64,000 nt of DNA, from assembly GCA_003864495.1 (NCBI GenBank), contig ML133496.1, positions 317,122-381,121 of the forward strand, in the 5' to 3' direction. Under the pieces are notes generated by a model, which was not told where the DNA came from, did not search any database, and worked only from the letters and a program-made list of their open reading frames with translations. Origin of the DNA: Nemopilema nomurai. Taxonomy: Eukaryota; Cnidaria; Scyphozoa; Rhizostomeae; Rhizostomatidae. Within the stretch, counting starts at the first letter, position 1, and each line of letters opens with the position of its first letter. The translations under genes and the position numbers were made by a program. Shown here piece after piece: positions 1-12,100 of this stretch.

Positions 1-2814
1 AAGATCATAAACAAGTAAAGCATGTGCTGAAATGTTATTTTCATGCATCTGTTTGATTGAACTATTAGCTCAATCTCAAACATGAATCAGCTTTGAAAAA
101 TTGTTTATTGTCTATTTAGGTTTGTCTTCCACATTGACTAGAGTCGCAAACTGATAATGATGCAGCACTCGCAAACTGATTGTTTTCTAAACCAGCTGAT
201 TCTGGACATCACGTGTATGGTTGAGTTTTTGTACTATTAACTACTTATGTGAAGCATTTCCAGTCGAATATCTGTTTCGTTGTCTGCCCAATGTCGCGAA
301 AAGCACAGCACCTTGAATTCGTTTTTTTTAAGTCGCATCTTGATGTTTGAATCGCGCAGTTGGTAAAAAGTCTGCTGAAAATGTTTAGAAATCTGTCATA
401 AGTGTACGCTTTATATAACAATTTCTGACTTTAACTCTCTATAAAAAGGTCCTATAAAAAGGAATCAATTGCATAAAAGCAGTACTTTATAGTCTAGACA
501 CAACTTTCTTTATAAGGTATCTTTTTCAGAGACGGCGCCATTAAATTGTGGCACTGCCTCCTCGTTGTTTCACATTGCCAACGGCGCTAGCTCTCCTTTT
601 ACTCGAGGTAAAGGCTATTGGCCAAATTCTGACTTGAAACGGCTTATTTCCCTCATTTTTGCAATTCAAACCAGCGTGATTCAATTATACAAAGGCTATT
701 GGCCGAATTCTGACTTGAAACGGCTTATTTCCCTCATTTTTGCAATTCAAACCAGCGTGATTCAATTCAATACGTTGATTGAGAAACTCTGAACAGCGGT
801 CCTGTGATGAAAAAGACCACGCAAAAGGGAACTGCCAGACTCTTTCTGATATGCCAATATTTATTATTTCTGAGGTCAGTCATCTCCATTTCTCTCATCG
901 AATTCGGAAGAATTACGAGGGCTATCTTTCTCGACATATGGGGGGCAACTGCCCCACCTTGCCCGCTGCCGGTGCCACTATGCCAAATATAATGGCTTCA
1001 TTAAATGCTTTAGCGAAATACCTTTATAATGCTTTATATTTTAAGCTGCAGAAAAAGCTTTCACTACGCTAATATTTGGGGGGGGGCCATGGCCCTAGAG
1101 GGGTGCCCTCGAGGGGTGCTTGATGCAGTTGGCTGCTAACAACACGTTTCATGGGAAGAGAAACTCGTAACTAGTCACGTATTTTGACTGTTTGAACCAC
1201 GTTATATATAGGGACCACACTGCTCGTTCGCCATTGGTAAACAATCTAGAAATGTACTTTTCCTGTAATTATTTACAGTTACTTAAACGACCAACAACAA
1301 ATTAGTACTAACACTTTTCATGATTTTATGGCATTATTTCCGGCGCTCTGAATTGTTTTTTAGTCGCGTTTAGTCATTATTCTGTACCAAGGAACTTTTA
1401 TGCCCCAATTGCGCTGCTCTTTGGTAGCCATGTCAACCGGGACATGGTTCTTGGTTCTCACAGCGCTGCTTGAAATGACTCGTCATTTTGTCGGTCGATT
1501 AGCCTAGGTGCTTTCCAATCACTTCACTCTGCGAAAGTCTGCTGTCCTGCAAAGCCTCATTCTTCGCAGAAAGCATGGAAATTGTCATTCATTCACGACA
1601 AACCTTTTTTCTTTCGCTTGTGTCGTGGAATTATGCTCATTCTTTGCAACTCGAGTAGAAAATATTCCTACCCTGATCATAACTACTTTAAAAGAATAAA
1701 AAATTGTTTCAGCCATGCTTTGAAAGTTAACAATATGCAAATGCCGACCATCCATGACCAATTTTGATATGACAGCATCTGCAATCATTTTTCCTCCCAC
1801 TGCTTTTTGTAGTGCTTAGTTGTAAAGCCTTTGCAACTTTGTTTTCGAAATTAGACAACGACCGGGACCACTGGTAAATTTCCTTCCCTACGCGCAGATT
1901 ATTGTAGGAATATAATTTTGTAGGATGGATTGATATGAACAATTCACGTTAAATGGCTCACTCATGCAAATCAAGCATCATTATTTGATGCTAATCCGTT
2001 CAGAACTTGCATTTTTAACTTTTACGTTTTTGTTAAGAAGATTAAAGAAAAAACATCGAAGCTTTGACGCTGTTGGAAACGCAGGTCGCCGTTCTATTTT
2101 GTGAATAAGCACGTGAAAGTGTTTGCGACAGTTCTCTTCAAGAACCTGTTCCCCACCCCACAATTCGTCTGTACAGGCAGTTCTGCATCGTATTGCTGGG
2201 TGCATGCTCTGGAAGGACCATACTTCGATTTCCAAGATGGCGGCCGTAGACGCGCGACCTATCCCATACCCATTCCACTGATTGTGTTACCTTTTAAACT
2301 GCCTATTTAACAAAGTGTCCACTCAAAACACCGGTCGTGTCCACCTTTAAGGCTAAGATATTTTGCTGGATTTTTAGGATTTCAATGTTGTTCGATGCGA
2401 TTTCCTTCGTGAAGCATGCAGCACATGTAAGTCTGCAGCAAAGTTTAACGCTCGAATAGATGCTTTAACTGCAGGGTGTTCCACGGATTCTGGCAGACTT
2501 CGGCAAAACTGGAAACCAGTTGCCCCAAAGGATGCCATTTTGATGCGAATGGAAACGCCTTGTTCGTGCGGTGCGGGGTAGCGTTTATTGTGCAGTCTTG
2601 CAGACAGAAGGCAACTGCGTTAAGGAGGCAGCTGCTTATTGCCGGATGTTTTTAAAGGAGGCTGAAGAAGACAATGACATGATATGAATCATTGCAAAGA
2701 GTGATAGCTTCAAGTGGCCACTCGTCCGCCTGCACTTATTTGGCTAAACCCTGTCCAAGGAAGGTCGACATTTCACAAGCAAGAAGATTGCGCGCAACAC
2801 AGAAGCCGGGAGAG
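1..2814. other. Intergenic, no gene seen
   Basis: AT-rich sequence with only short open frames that lack conserved composition or splice context. It holds one direct repeat (610-767) and a run of nine G at 1078-1086. I see no RNA gene. Confidence 0.6.
610..767. repeat. Two-copy direct repeat, period 81 bp
   Basis: A block of about 77 bp beginning AAAGGCTATTGGCC at 610 recurs at 691 with a single A-to-G difference near its start. The copies are separated by four bases. The near identity implies a recent tandem duplication. An open frame of 75 codons runs across both copies, but only because the unit is 81 bp (27 codons), so it is not taken as a gene. Confidence 0.9.
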
Positions 2815-5346
2815 ATGACAAACCAAAGAAAGACAGTTCTGGCACTGTTTTACATACTAGCCCTGTTTCAGGCGGCTGTTTCAATTGCCGTTTTTGGGCA
2901 CCGAGATGGCTCCGATGCGACCAAGGCACGCGACATCCATGCACTGGTTCGTATACACTTTTCCGATTCTACTCCCACCTTACTTGTTTTCTTCATTTGC
3001 TGGGTGTCGATCTTTTGGAGTGAATGCAACATGGTTTTTCTGTTTGGCATTGAAAGCTGGGCTCGTTCTCAAACCACTTTTAACTTTAATTGTCTTTCCT
3101 TGGTTTTTGGTAGTCTGTGACAAAGGTTTTAGCATTATTTTTGTTGCCAACATTAATTTTTTTCCATTCAAGCTATAGAAATATCTGTAATTTTTTTTTG
3201 CATTTAGTTTTTTTGAATAGACGTTTGAGATAGCAGATTTATGGTTCATTTAGGATTTGCGTAAGAAAAATATTAGCCACTCCCGAGGCAAGTGAGTATT
3301 TGCGATTTTTTCCAGTTGACAAACTTAGCCCATCGTCAGATATGGCAGTGCTTCGGATGGTCTCGTTCAATTTTCTTCCATAGCGTTACAAACTAATCTA
3401 AGAAATAGCAGCGAATGTCTACGTTAAGAATGTCTTCAAAAAGCCGGCACTTAATCCCTAGACAGCATCTCTAAAGCTCAAAATGTTTTAAAACGTTTGA
3501 AACTGTACAGAAGGTCTCTCTCCAACTCGTATTCTATTTCCGGCAAAGTGTACTGCTTTCCTTCTGATGCCATGTTTGTTTGCCACACTAAATTGCCTCT
3601 TCACAATGTCCGCTTTAGATGCCTTCGAACTTCCATCACTAGTTGAGATGTCTTTATTCTATAAGGAGATAAGCATCACCTCGCATTCGAGGGGGCGTCG
3701 TTGATGGATTCAAAAGGTCCTCATTTCATTGTTGCTGAACTTGTACAAACATGTGTGTGGGGGAACTTGCACTTCGTGAGAATTCTTTCCATTTGAAAAG
3801 CAAATTTTATAGCATCGGAAAAACAAAAGCTCAATCATCTAATGAAAAATAACTGGATGATAGTTGGAGCCCCAGGTATTTATCAAACCAGCGTAATTAA
3901 CTTTCGAAAATTTCTGATGCTTCGAAAACAATTCGAGTTTACGAAAGAATAACAGAAGCTAGTGAAGTCCAGCCAAGATAGGTCATGGCTATCGATTTAA
4001 AGGGATATATAGGATGATTGATTTCCAGAAGCATACACACAACTGGATGAGGTGAGGTCCAGGACAAATTCGACACGCTCACTCCACTCAGTCTTCGCGC
4101 TGGCATCGAGAGAAATGCCTGCTTGGTATCTAGCTGTGTCTTATTGATTTGTCCTACTGACCTCTTTTCGGGCAAAGGAATCAAGAAAAGGAGGGTGGCA
4201 GTAGAAGGAATAGTGGCAAAATATCGTCTACAAATAGGCAAACAGGACTCTGATGGGTTTATGGAGCGAGATGGATTTTAAGGGAATTGCTGAGTCAAAG
4301 TAATAGCTAATTCGCTATTTTAGACAACAACAACCACAGTCACTCGTGCGCTGACGAACATTATTCGACAAACAGGCTATTCGGTTTTGACATCAATAAT
4401 TCACTTTTTCTGAGGAAGCAGAGTTCCTTAATGTTGTTTGTTTCAACAATTGAAGGTCGCCTTATGAAGATAAAAATAACCATCATGGCATCATTTTGCA
4501 TCGCGTCTAGACACTAGCGATATTGTAGCGGGCAAAAACACATTAATCAATTGAGCTTTTGAAGTTGGTGACTAAGAAACAACGAAACAATTAGAAGGAA
4601 GGTAAAATAAATTAAGTTGAGAGGAGTCATCACACACCTTGAATCAGACGACATTTTGGGGGATGGAAGACGACACTCGTTTCTGTAATGACGATGACTG
4701 TTGCGATAACAATGGCATTTACTGGAAGGTAAAGGGCATGCGAAGAAATACAACAGGAACAGGGTCAACACGCAAGCCGGTAATGAATGGGCCTGACGTC
4801 ATCATTTAGATTTCCAAAAGACCCGAATGCATTGCGGCCATCTTAATTGTCTACATCCCCCTTACGTTCTTATCATCGTTATAATCTTGTTGGTGCATTC
4901 TAATACTTTGGGCAAACGATCATTCCTTGCCTTCCAATGTGCTTACTTTCGAGCATATGAAACATGGCGTCAAAAAGTGCGGGAAAATTGCGGGAAATAG
5001 TCAAGTTGGTAGCATTGGCGCAATGTAATGGGGTGCGGAATGCTATGTGGAAGCTAACCCTTCAGAAATCAGCATTTAAATAATGCCCGTTTTTACTAGG
5101 TCAATGGGGGAGGAGCAACGCAGAGAGGGGCAACCTCACAATATTCATGAATATATTTTTGCAATATATTGCAAGATGAATATCGATATTTTTTTATTTT
5201 AGCGCCGGATCATCAAAGGGCTGTGCGTTCAGTTCCCCGAAAGATGCACGGAGGTGGACGCCGAGGAGCTGTTTTCAAGACGACAGCAACTCCACCAAGC
5301 ACTCCTGTTACTTAGCAACGCCTTAATCAAAGCGGACAAGGCCAAG
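2815..5346 (+). CDS. Possible secreted protein, two candidate exons
   Basis: I do not recognise this protein. The first candidate exon, 2815-2946, opens with ATG and encodes 44 residues that look like a signal peptide: basic MTNQRK, then a hydrophobic stretch (VLALFYILALF), then a polar segment. The second, 5203-5346, follows a good pyrimidine-rich acceptor (TTTTTTTATTTTAG). It encodes 48 residues with no stop, higher GC than its surroundings, two cysteines and an amphipathic helix (QQLHQALLLLSNALIKADK), then a GTGATA donor. Both borders are phase 0, so they can be joined. The first donor (GTTCGT) is weak. If the second exon is not spliced it ends in a stop within seven codons. A further exon may lie at 7123. 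Transcript evidence would decide. Confidence 0.3.
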
Positions 5347-7122
5347 GTGATAAACAATATATGAAGATTGCGTTCACCTTCTGTTTCTGGCTTGGTTATG
5401 GGGTGCCTGGTTATGATTTGGAGGGTTCGCTTTTTTCACTCGTTCCGTTGCTTCCAATCACTTCAGGAAGGCTGCTTTCACAGTATCCTGCTGGTCTCGT
5501 CTCGCGGGCGTTATGGTGCGCGCATTCTCGCGTGAATACCTCACGATTCGCTGACGGGAAACGACTTGATGACACGTCATTTTCTAATTGGTTCATTTCA
5601 AACTCATTTGTTGCTAGGGTTACTCAAATGATTGCAGCATTACTCTTCAAATTGCGGTGCTCTGCCAGCGATGAACAATGCATTGATGCACATGTTCGTC
5701 TTTTTGAAACTTGCACATTGCTAACTAACGATTCTAATGTAAATGTGAAAGCGCATTGTTTTTTTTTCAACTTTAGTTTGGCATTATAACATAGACTAGC
5801 AAATGTTTTTTATAGCAATCGCATGGGGGTTGTTTGCAGCGCCAGATGCCTTGGGGTGTTAGTCGCTGACATGTCACCTTGCCCGCGCTGCAGGTGCTCT
5901 CCTTTGAACCTTTGGCTTTCAACTGACTTTTTCAAGAATTTAATTTCTGTTGGTGGTTTTTTATCAACAAGACAAGCGTGTTGCCAACCCGCTTCGATGA
6001 GCTCATAGCAGATACGAAGGGCCTTTTAATAAATCCCTCCTGCCTCCTTTTCAGTTCATGAGCTTGTCATAGCCTCTCTTAGGATCGGGGGGACTGTGCT
6101 GCTTGCGCATGCGTTTGCTAACAGCCAGAGAATTTGCTTCTTTCTTAAAATGTTTATGCCTTGGTTTTAATGAATTATCTATAAACGGTTAAAAGAAACA
6201 TTGTAACTATAAAAACATTGTAAGTTGGGAATGGTCAAATTTTATGTAAAATATCGGATTATGTATTTATTAAATGCGGCTTAAAGCCATTAGATTTTAT
6301 CGAATGAAAATTGACAACCGTGTGTAACCACGAGAAGCCTTGTTTTATTGTTGTTGTTGTTGTTTCCGCGTCTGTTTTCGCGTCACTGCCAAGGTCATTT
6401 GGAGCAATCAGTGCCAGCAGTTGTTGCAACATAGCCGTTACCTTTCTGTACCTTTATATGCATCCAAGAGTCAACCAAACGCGGTCCCGCCCACTTTTTT
6501 TGACCTTCATCTGTTCCCATTACTCTCGTCTTTAAGATTTGAACCCCCCCCCCCCCCCCCCCCCCACGATGACATTTGATGACACAAGAGTCTCCATTGC
6601 CCGTTTTCATTATCTTTGTTTCACCTCGTTCCAAATCCGGAACTTCTAAAGTTCTTTGTGTACTCTCAATTTCCTTACTGTAGGGTGGGGGTAAACTCGA
6701 TTTCTCAGAAATTTTGCGAAATTTCGGAAAGGCTAAGCATTCAATCTATTTAAGGGTTTTTAAAAAATGCCAACCTCCCTTCTTATTAAACCCCCGTACA
6801 ATCAGGAACTTGAGAGAAGCTACAACAACAACAACACAGAGTAAATCCGAAAGAGAATTGCAGCCACCTACCAATTCAGTTGTGTCCTTTTTGCAGGGCA
6901 AATTTTTTGCAGGGCATTTTTGAAATTTTCATGAAATTATTTGTCTTTGGTGTCAAGTCGGCTGCTGTTGTTGCGTTTTCGAATAACTTCTTTTTCAGTG
7001 TTCCCATTGAAAAGGTTGTGTGGTTATTAAGTTTCGATCACGTGGTTAGGTTCTGCCATGTGACTTGGAGAGCGTCCAACCACATGAGCAAGGAAAGGCA
7101 TACCTTGTGATGTCCTTTGTAG
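5347..7122. other. Non-coding stretch with simple repeats
   Basis: No convincing exon. It contains a short GTT microsatellite near 6349-6363 and a 22-base C homopolymer at 6544-6565. A stretch at about 5640-5740 reads as a cysteine-containing open frame after a possible acceptor, but its phase does not fit the neighbouring candidates. Confidence 0.5.
6544..6565. repeat. Poly-C homopolymer, 22 bases
   Basis: An uninterrupted run of 22 C. Shorter runs occur at 8066-8077 (12), 15901-15911 (11) and 46197-46210 (14). Run lengths may be inaccurate in an assembly. Open frames crossing them give artificial polyproline or polyglycine. Confidence 0.95.
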
Positions 7123-7449
7123 CCTGCGTGTGGACTACAAGGCGGCGGACGAGTTCTTTGCTGCCAGAAACACATCAGTTGGAGCTCCTTTCTTGCGAAT
7201 CGTCACGGGAAGATTCGAAGATGCGAATTTTCCCCAACTGCCAGTCGCTTGAAAACCACAACTAGTTTGCAAGGGCGTATTGCCTACCTGATGCGACCTC
7301 CTTTGGGTGCCGAATTACGGCCTCCACAACATTGGCTACCCCGCGATGGCATGTGTTACTCGAACGCAGATGGCATTTGTGGCACGGCTATGAAAATGCA
7401 ACCGCGTTGTGCGGCTGTCTCGAAGCGCTGTCCTGCAAGCAGTCCTTGA
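7123..7449 (+). CDS. Candidate terminal exon, frame uncertain
   Basis: After a plausible acceptor (TGTCCTTTGTAG at 7111-7122), GC content rises and all three frames stay open for over 120 bases. The frame with the most protein-like composition contains DYKAADEFFAARN and GAPFLRIVTGRF and stops at 7252. The phase-0 frame, which would join directly to the 5203-5346 candidate, is cysteine-rich (LCCQKH, MCYSNADGICG) and runs to a stop at 7449. I cannot tell which, if either, is used. It could be the 3' end of the possible secreted-protein gene. No family recognised. Confidence 0.25.
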   Translation, partial: PACGLQGGGRVLCCQKHISWSSFLANRHGKIRRCEFSPTASRLKTTTSLQGRIAYLMRPPLGAELRPPQHWLPRDGMCYSNADGICGTAMKMQPRCAAVSKRCPASSP

Positions 7450-9136
7450 AAAGTGTCCGGCTCAAAATTTCTGAAATAACGTCAAAATGGCGTTGTCGTC
7501 TTTTTTAGATGCACGCCTTTTCAAATCTCCCAAGTTCAAATTGTGCGCTTGCGATAATCTTGTAACCTTGAATGCGAATTTGAAGTTATTGCGCTGCAGG
7601 GAGGCATTTTATTTGACAGAAGTTTTACCGTTCTGCGAATGAAGACATTTAATAGTGGGTGTGGATACACCCAGCACCCTTTCATTCTCGCCCGAGGTCC
7701 CGTGTCAGCTGAGAGTTTTATCTACTACCAATGTTTTATCCACTTGTCAAGAGCGCTTGTGCAGTTGTTCAAAAAGCCTATTAAGGGCGTGGGTACAAAC
7801 AATTGGGATTAGCTTGATTTTTGTCACGTGTGGCTTTGGTTTTCGCGGCAGCTGTTTCGATATGAATGACTATCATTGTATAAAAACAACAACAACGTTC
7901 AAGATGGCCGCCTGTTTCAGAATGTTGATTGCAAGAATGTCAAACAATAGGGGCAATGCCGATTGAAAATGCCCGGCAGGTCAACTTGGTCCTTTTTTGG
8001 TTAAAAACTATTTGGCTGCCGGCTTATTCTCGGGCGTGGAAATGTTACCAAGACTTCCATGCCCTCCCCCCCCCCCCTTCCCTTCAGGAAGCAGGGTGAA
8101 ATTTGTTGTGGCCGAAAGTTCAATTGAATTAACCGATCTTAACCTCGGTCATAGAATCTTGTCAACATTTGGAAGATAAAAGCAGACCCAAGCTGGTCGC
8201 CAGAGCTCCTTTGTGTGCCTAAGTACAGCAATAATTGATGAATTCCCATCTGCTCCGAGGCTGCAAGGCCTCTCGCAATTTACGCCTTGTTTTCTTTCAA
8301 AGATCACGAGGCTCGTTCACCTGCAACTTTGAAACACATGGCTGAATGCCGTTTTCCTTTTAAAATCGTAATATATTCAGTTCATCCCGTTTAAATTAAC
8401 TTAATTCTAAAGACGTTCATAGCTTTGACCTGTTTAAGGGAGTTCCCTTAACCCAGGAGAAATGTCATCTTGGTAGAGAACAAATTCTGAGGTTGGGAAG
8501 CTTTGTCGTCCACTTGTCGACCAATACTTGGCTTTTACATCCTCGAGTGTAATTCCCTCGCGTTTGATTCAGGGCTTGGTGTCGACTTCCTGCAGTATGC
8601 GTTGCTCGAATAATATGTTAAATTATGCGAGAAAATAACTGAAGACAAAAGAATAAGGATTATTAAACGCAGGATCGTATTGATGCACAATATAAAGCCG
8701 CAGACTTAGACAAAGGAGCAGGTCTGAGTACAGAACGATGAAACGGATTTCGAAAATAAAGAAAAGCAGAAGGAATTTAATTGAAAAATTATTTCACTGA
8801 AAGCGAAGACTGTAGATCACGGGCCTGCAGCAGCAAGTTTTTGCCGAGCGCAGCAAGGTTGAAAAGTGCACGCTGTTGATATTCGATACTGTTAATGCAG
8901 AGGAAACCCCGGGTTGAAACACGATTGAGGTTATTTGCGAATGATTAGCAAGAGCCGGTCTACCTGCCACAGCAAGGTTCGACAGAGCGGGAAGACGGTG
9001 AACGAAAATCGAGAAAAAATCCAGAATTGAAAACCTGCTTCACTTTGGCAAGAGGAGCTCAGTCGAATTAGTCTTAACTGTTGCAAGCTGACAACTGAGA
9101 AGCACAAAGGCGGACAGGTCGAGAAGGAAAAGCGAA
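7450..9136. other. Intergenic, upstream of the repeat-protein gene
   Basis: No coding signal. It holds a 12-base C run at 8066-8077. The last few hundred bases, rich in GAA and GAG and without introns, probably contain the promoter and 5' untranslated region of the gene at 9137, but no TATA box is placed confidently. Confidence 0.5.
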
Positions 9137-12100
9137 ATGGATGCTGTTGTCGAGGCCAACACCCATGTTTCTCAAGATTTGTTGCAGAACGTTGGGGAGG
9201 AGACAGTTACTGTTATTGAAACGGAAACTAAAGTCGTGCGAAATATCTCTGTCGAAGAAAGTGTTGTGGAGGAATCCGTTAAAAGTAGCGAAGTTTTGGT
9301 GGTGAACACGGTAAAAACTTCGGTTGAGGGTAGCACGGAGATAACTGGCGGCGAATCAGAGAAATCTGACGAATGTACCATGAACAATGAGAACGGAGAA
9401 CCTGCCAAAGGTGGATCAGAAGTGGTTGCTTCAAATTGTGAAATATCCATGGAGGGTAACGCCATCGAATCTGCAGAAGGCGTAGGGGAACGCTCGAATG
9501 CAGCTGAAAGCGAGAGTATGAAGGAGGGTTGTTCTTCTGAGGCCAAAACATCGTTTGACAGTGAAAGCCAAGTAACTGTGGATGGGGAAGGTCCATCGAA
9601 CTGTGTCTCTGAAGATGTCACTAGTATTACAATTACGACTGTTGAAGTTGCAAATACTCCCGAAGTTAATGAGGTGGTGCTGTCACAGACGGAGGTCACA
9701 ACTCACACGGAAGTGGTCGAAGAGGTTGTACAAACGACTGTCGACGAAGGCGAGCCGGCAGCAGCTGCGCCGGTAGCAGCTGAGCAGACAGATTCCTTGG
9801 CCCAAGATGAAGAGCCAGCTTCTCAGGCTGCTGTGTCACCACGTGATGATGAAGCCATCGCAGAAGCCCCGCACGCTTCGGCAGAGGTGGAAAAGGTGGT
9901 TATGACAGTAGGTGTGGCGGATGCTGTTGCGGCTGTCAACTCTGCTGAGACAGTACCACTTGTAGAAGAACAGGAGCAGACCCAAGACTCACAAGAGGAG
10001 ACTGGTGAGACAGCAGCAATGGAGACAACACAGGAAATTGAGGGGTCAACACTACATTTTGAGACAATTGTTAAAGCCACTGTGGAGGAGTCAGCACTGG
10101 AGGAAACAGCTCAAGAGCCAGCAGAGCAGGTGCTGTCAATGACTGAGAAAGTGGCTGCCGAGGAAAGAGAAGCACAGCCTGACAAAGTGCAGTCACATCA
10201 TATAGTAAGCCAGGAAGAAGTGACCAGTGAAGAAGTTAGCCATGAAGAAGTGACCAAGGAAGAAGTGACCAAGGAAGAAGTGACCAGTGAAATGGTGACC
10301 AAAGAAGAAGTGACCAGGGAGGAAGTGATCAAGGAAGTAGTGACCAGGGACGAGGTGACCAGGGAAGAAGTGACCAAGGAAGAAGTGACCAAGGAAGAAG
10401 TGACCAGTGAAGAAGTTAGCCACAAAGAAGTGACCAAGGAAGAAGTGACCAGGGAAGAAGTGATCAAGGAAGAAGTGACCATGGAAGAAGTGACCAAGGA
10501 AGAAGTGACCAAGGAAAAAGTGACAAGTGAAGAAGTGACCAGTGAAGAAGTTAGCCACGAAGAAGTGACCAAGGAAGAAGTGACCAAGGAAGAAGTGACC
10601 AAGGAAGAAGTTAGCCACGAAGAAGTGACCAGTGAAGAAGTGACCAAGGAAAAAGGGACAAGTGAAGAAGTTAGCCATGAAGATGTGACCAAGGAAGAAG
10701 TGACCAAGGAAGAAGTTAGCCACGAAGAAGTGACCAGTGAAGAAGTTAGCCACGAAGAAGTGACCAAGGAAGAAGTGACCAAGGAAGAAGTAACCAAGGA
10801 AGATGTGACCAAGGAAGAAGTGACCAAGGATGAACTGACCAAGGAAGAAGTGACCAAGGAAAAAGTGACAAGTGAAGTAGTTAGCCATGAAGATGTGACC
10901 AAGGAAGAAGTGACCAAGGAAGAAGTGACCAAGGAAGAAGTTAGCCACGAAGAAGTAACCAGTGAAGAAGTGACCAAAGAAGAAGTGACCAAGGAAGAAG
11001 TGACCAAGGAAGAAGTGACCAAGGAAGAAGTGACCAAGGAAGAAGTGACCAAGGAAGAAGTGACCAAGGAAGAAGTGACCAGGGAAGAAGCGAGCCAGGC
11101 AGAAGTGACCAGGGAAGAAGTGAGCCAGGCAGAAGTGACCACTGAAGTAGTGACCACTGAAGTAGTGACCAGTGAAGAAGTGAGCCAGGTGGAAGTGACC
11201 AAGGAAGAAGTGACCAGGGAAGAGGTGAACCAAGAAGAGGTGACCATGGAAAAGGTGGCCAAGGAGGAAGTGAGCCGGGCAGAAGTGACCAAGGAAGAAG
11301 TGACCAAAGAAGAAGTGACCAAGGAAGAAGTGACCTCAGATGAAGTGAGCCAGGCAGAAGTAACCACTGAAGTAGTGACCAGTGAAGAAGTGAGCCAGGT
11401 GGAAGTGACCAAGGAAAAAGTGACAAGTGAAGAAATGAGACAGGAAGTGGTGACCAAGAAAGGAGTGACAGAAGAGAAAGTGTCCAAGGTGGAAGTGAGC
11501 CAGGAAGTGGAGATCAGGGAAGAAGTGATCACGGCAGAAGTGACCGAACAGGCAGAACAACAGGAAGAATCTGAAGGTGCAGCACAAGAGGGCAAGACAC
11601 ATATAGGACAGGCATCTGTGGAAGATAAAGATGCACCAGTGAGTATGCCTGTTGAACCAGTGTCAGAGGAAGAGAAACCAGCCCAAAGAGAAGATGAAAA
11701 GGCCCTTGGTCAGTCCGCTGTCAGTACTGAAATTGTGCAAACTGCCGAAGAGAAAAAACCAGAGCCCAATGTGTCGAACATTGATGCAGACTCAACCAGA
11801 GAAGCCGTGAAGGAAACAACCGTTGAAAGTACTGAAATTGTAGTTGAAAATTCGCGTGAAGGGGAGGCTACAAGTTCAACAACAATTACAACAAAAACGG
11901 AGACGGTTGAAATCGTGAGTTACACAGTTGTTGTTGATGAGGAACAAGCTAAAGAGCAAGGGACACTGTCACAGGAAGATGCTACTGGGAAGTCGCATGT
12001 TGAAGTGACCAGCCATGCTGATGCAGAAGAGAAGAGGGGGGCAGTCGACGAGGCTAACACGGGGAAAAGTGAGGAGGCTGCACCAAAGCAAGTTGATGAA

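Noticed and set aside
5203..5380. Resemblance of the helical exon to CRF/urocortin-type peptides
   Set aside because: No Gly-basic amidation signal or matching key residues; likeness limited to a generic amphipathic helix.
6340..6634. Open frames crossing the 22-base C run
   Set aside because: Artificial polyproline or polyglycine from a homopolymer; no splice or start context.
7123..7449. TGF-beta-like reading of the cysteine-rich frame
   Set aside because: The CC pair is suggestive but the cystine-knot spacing and terminal C-x-C are absent.
10193..11595. Minus-strand open frames of 346 and 465 codons (Phe/His-Gly-rich and Ser/Leu/Val-rich)
   Set aside because: They are mirror readings of the 15-bp coding repeat and exist only because the unit is five codons without a reverse stop.
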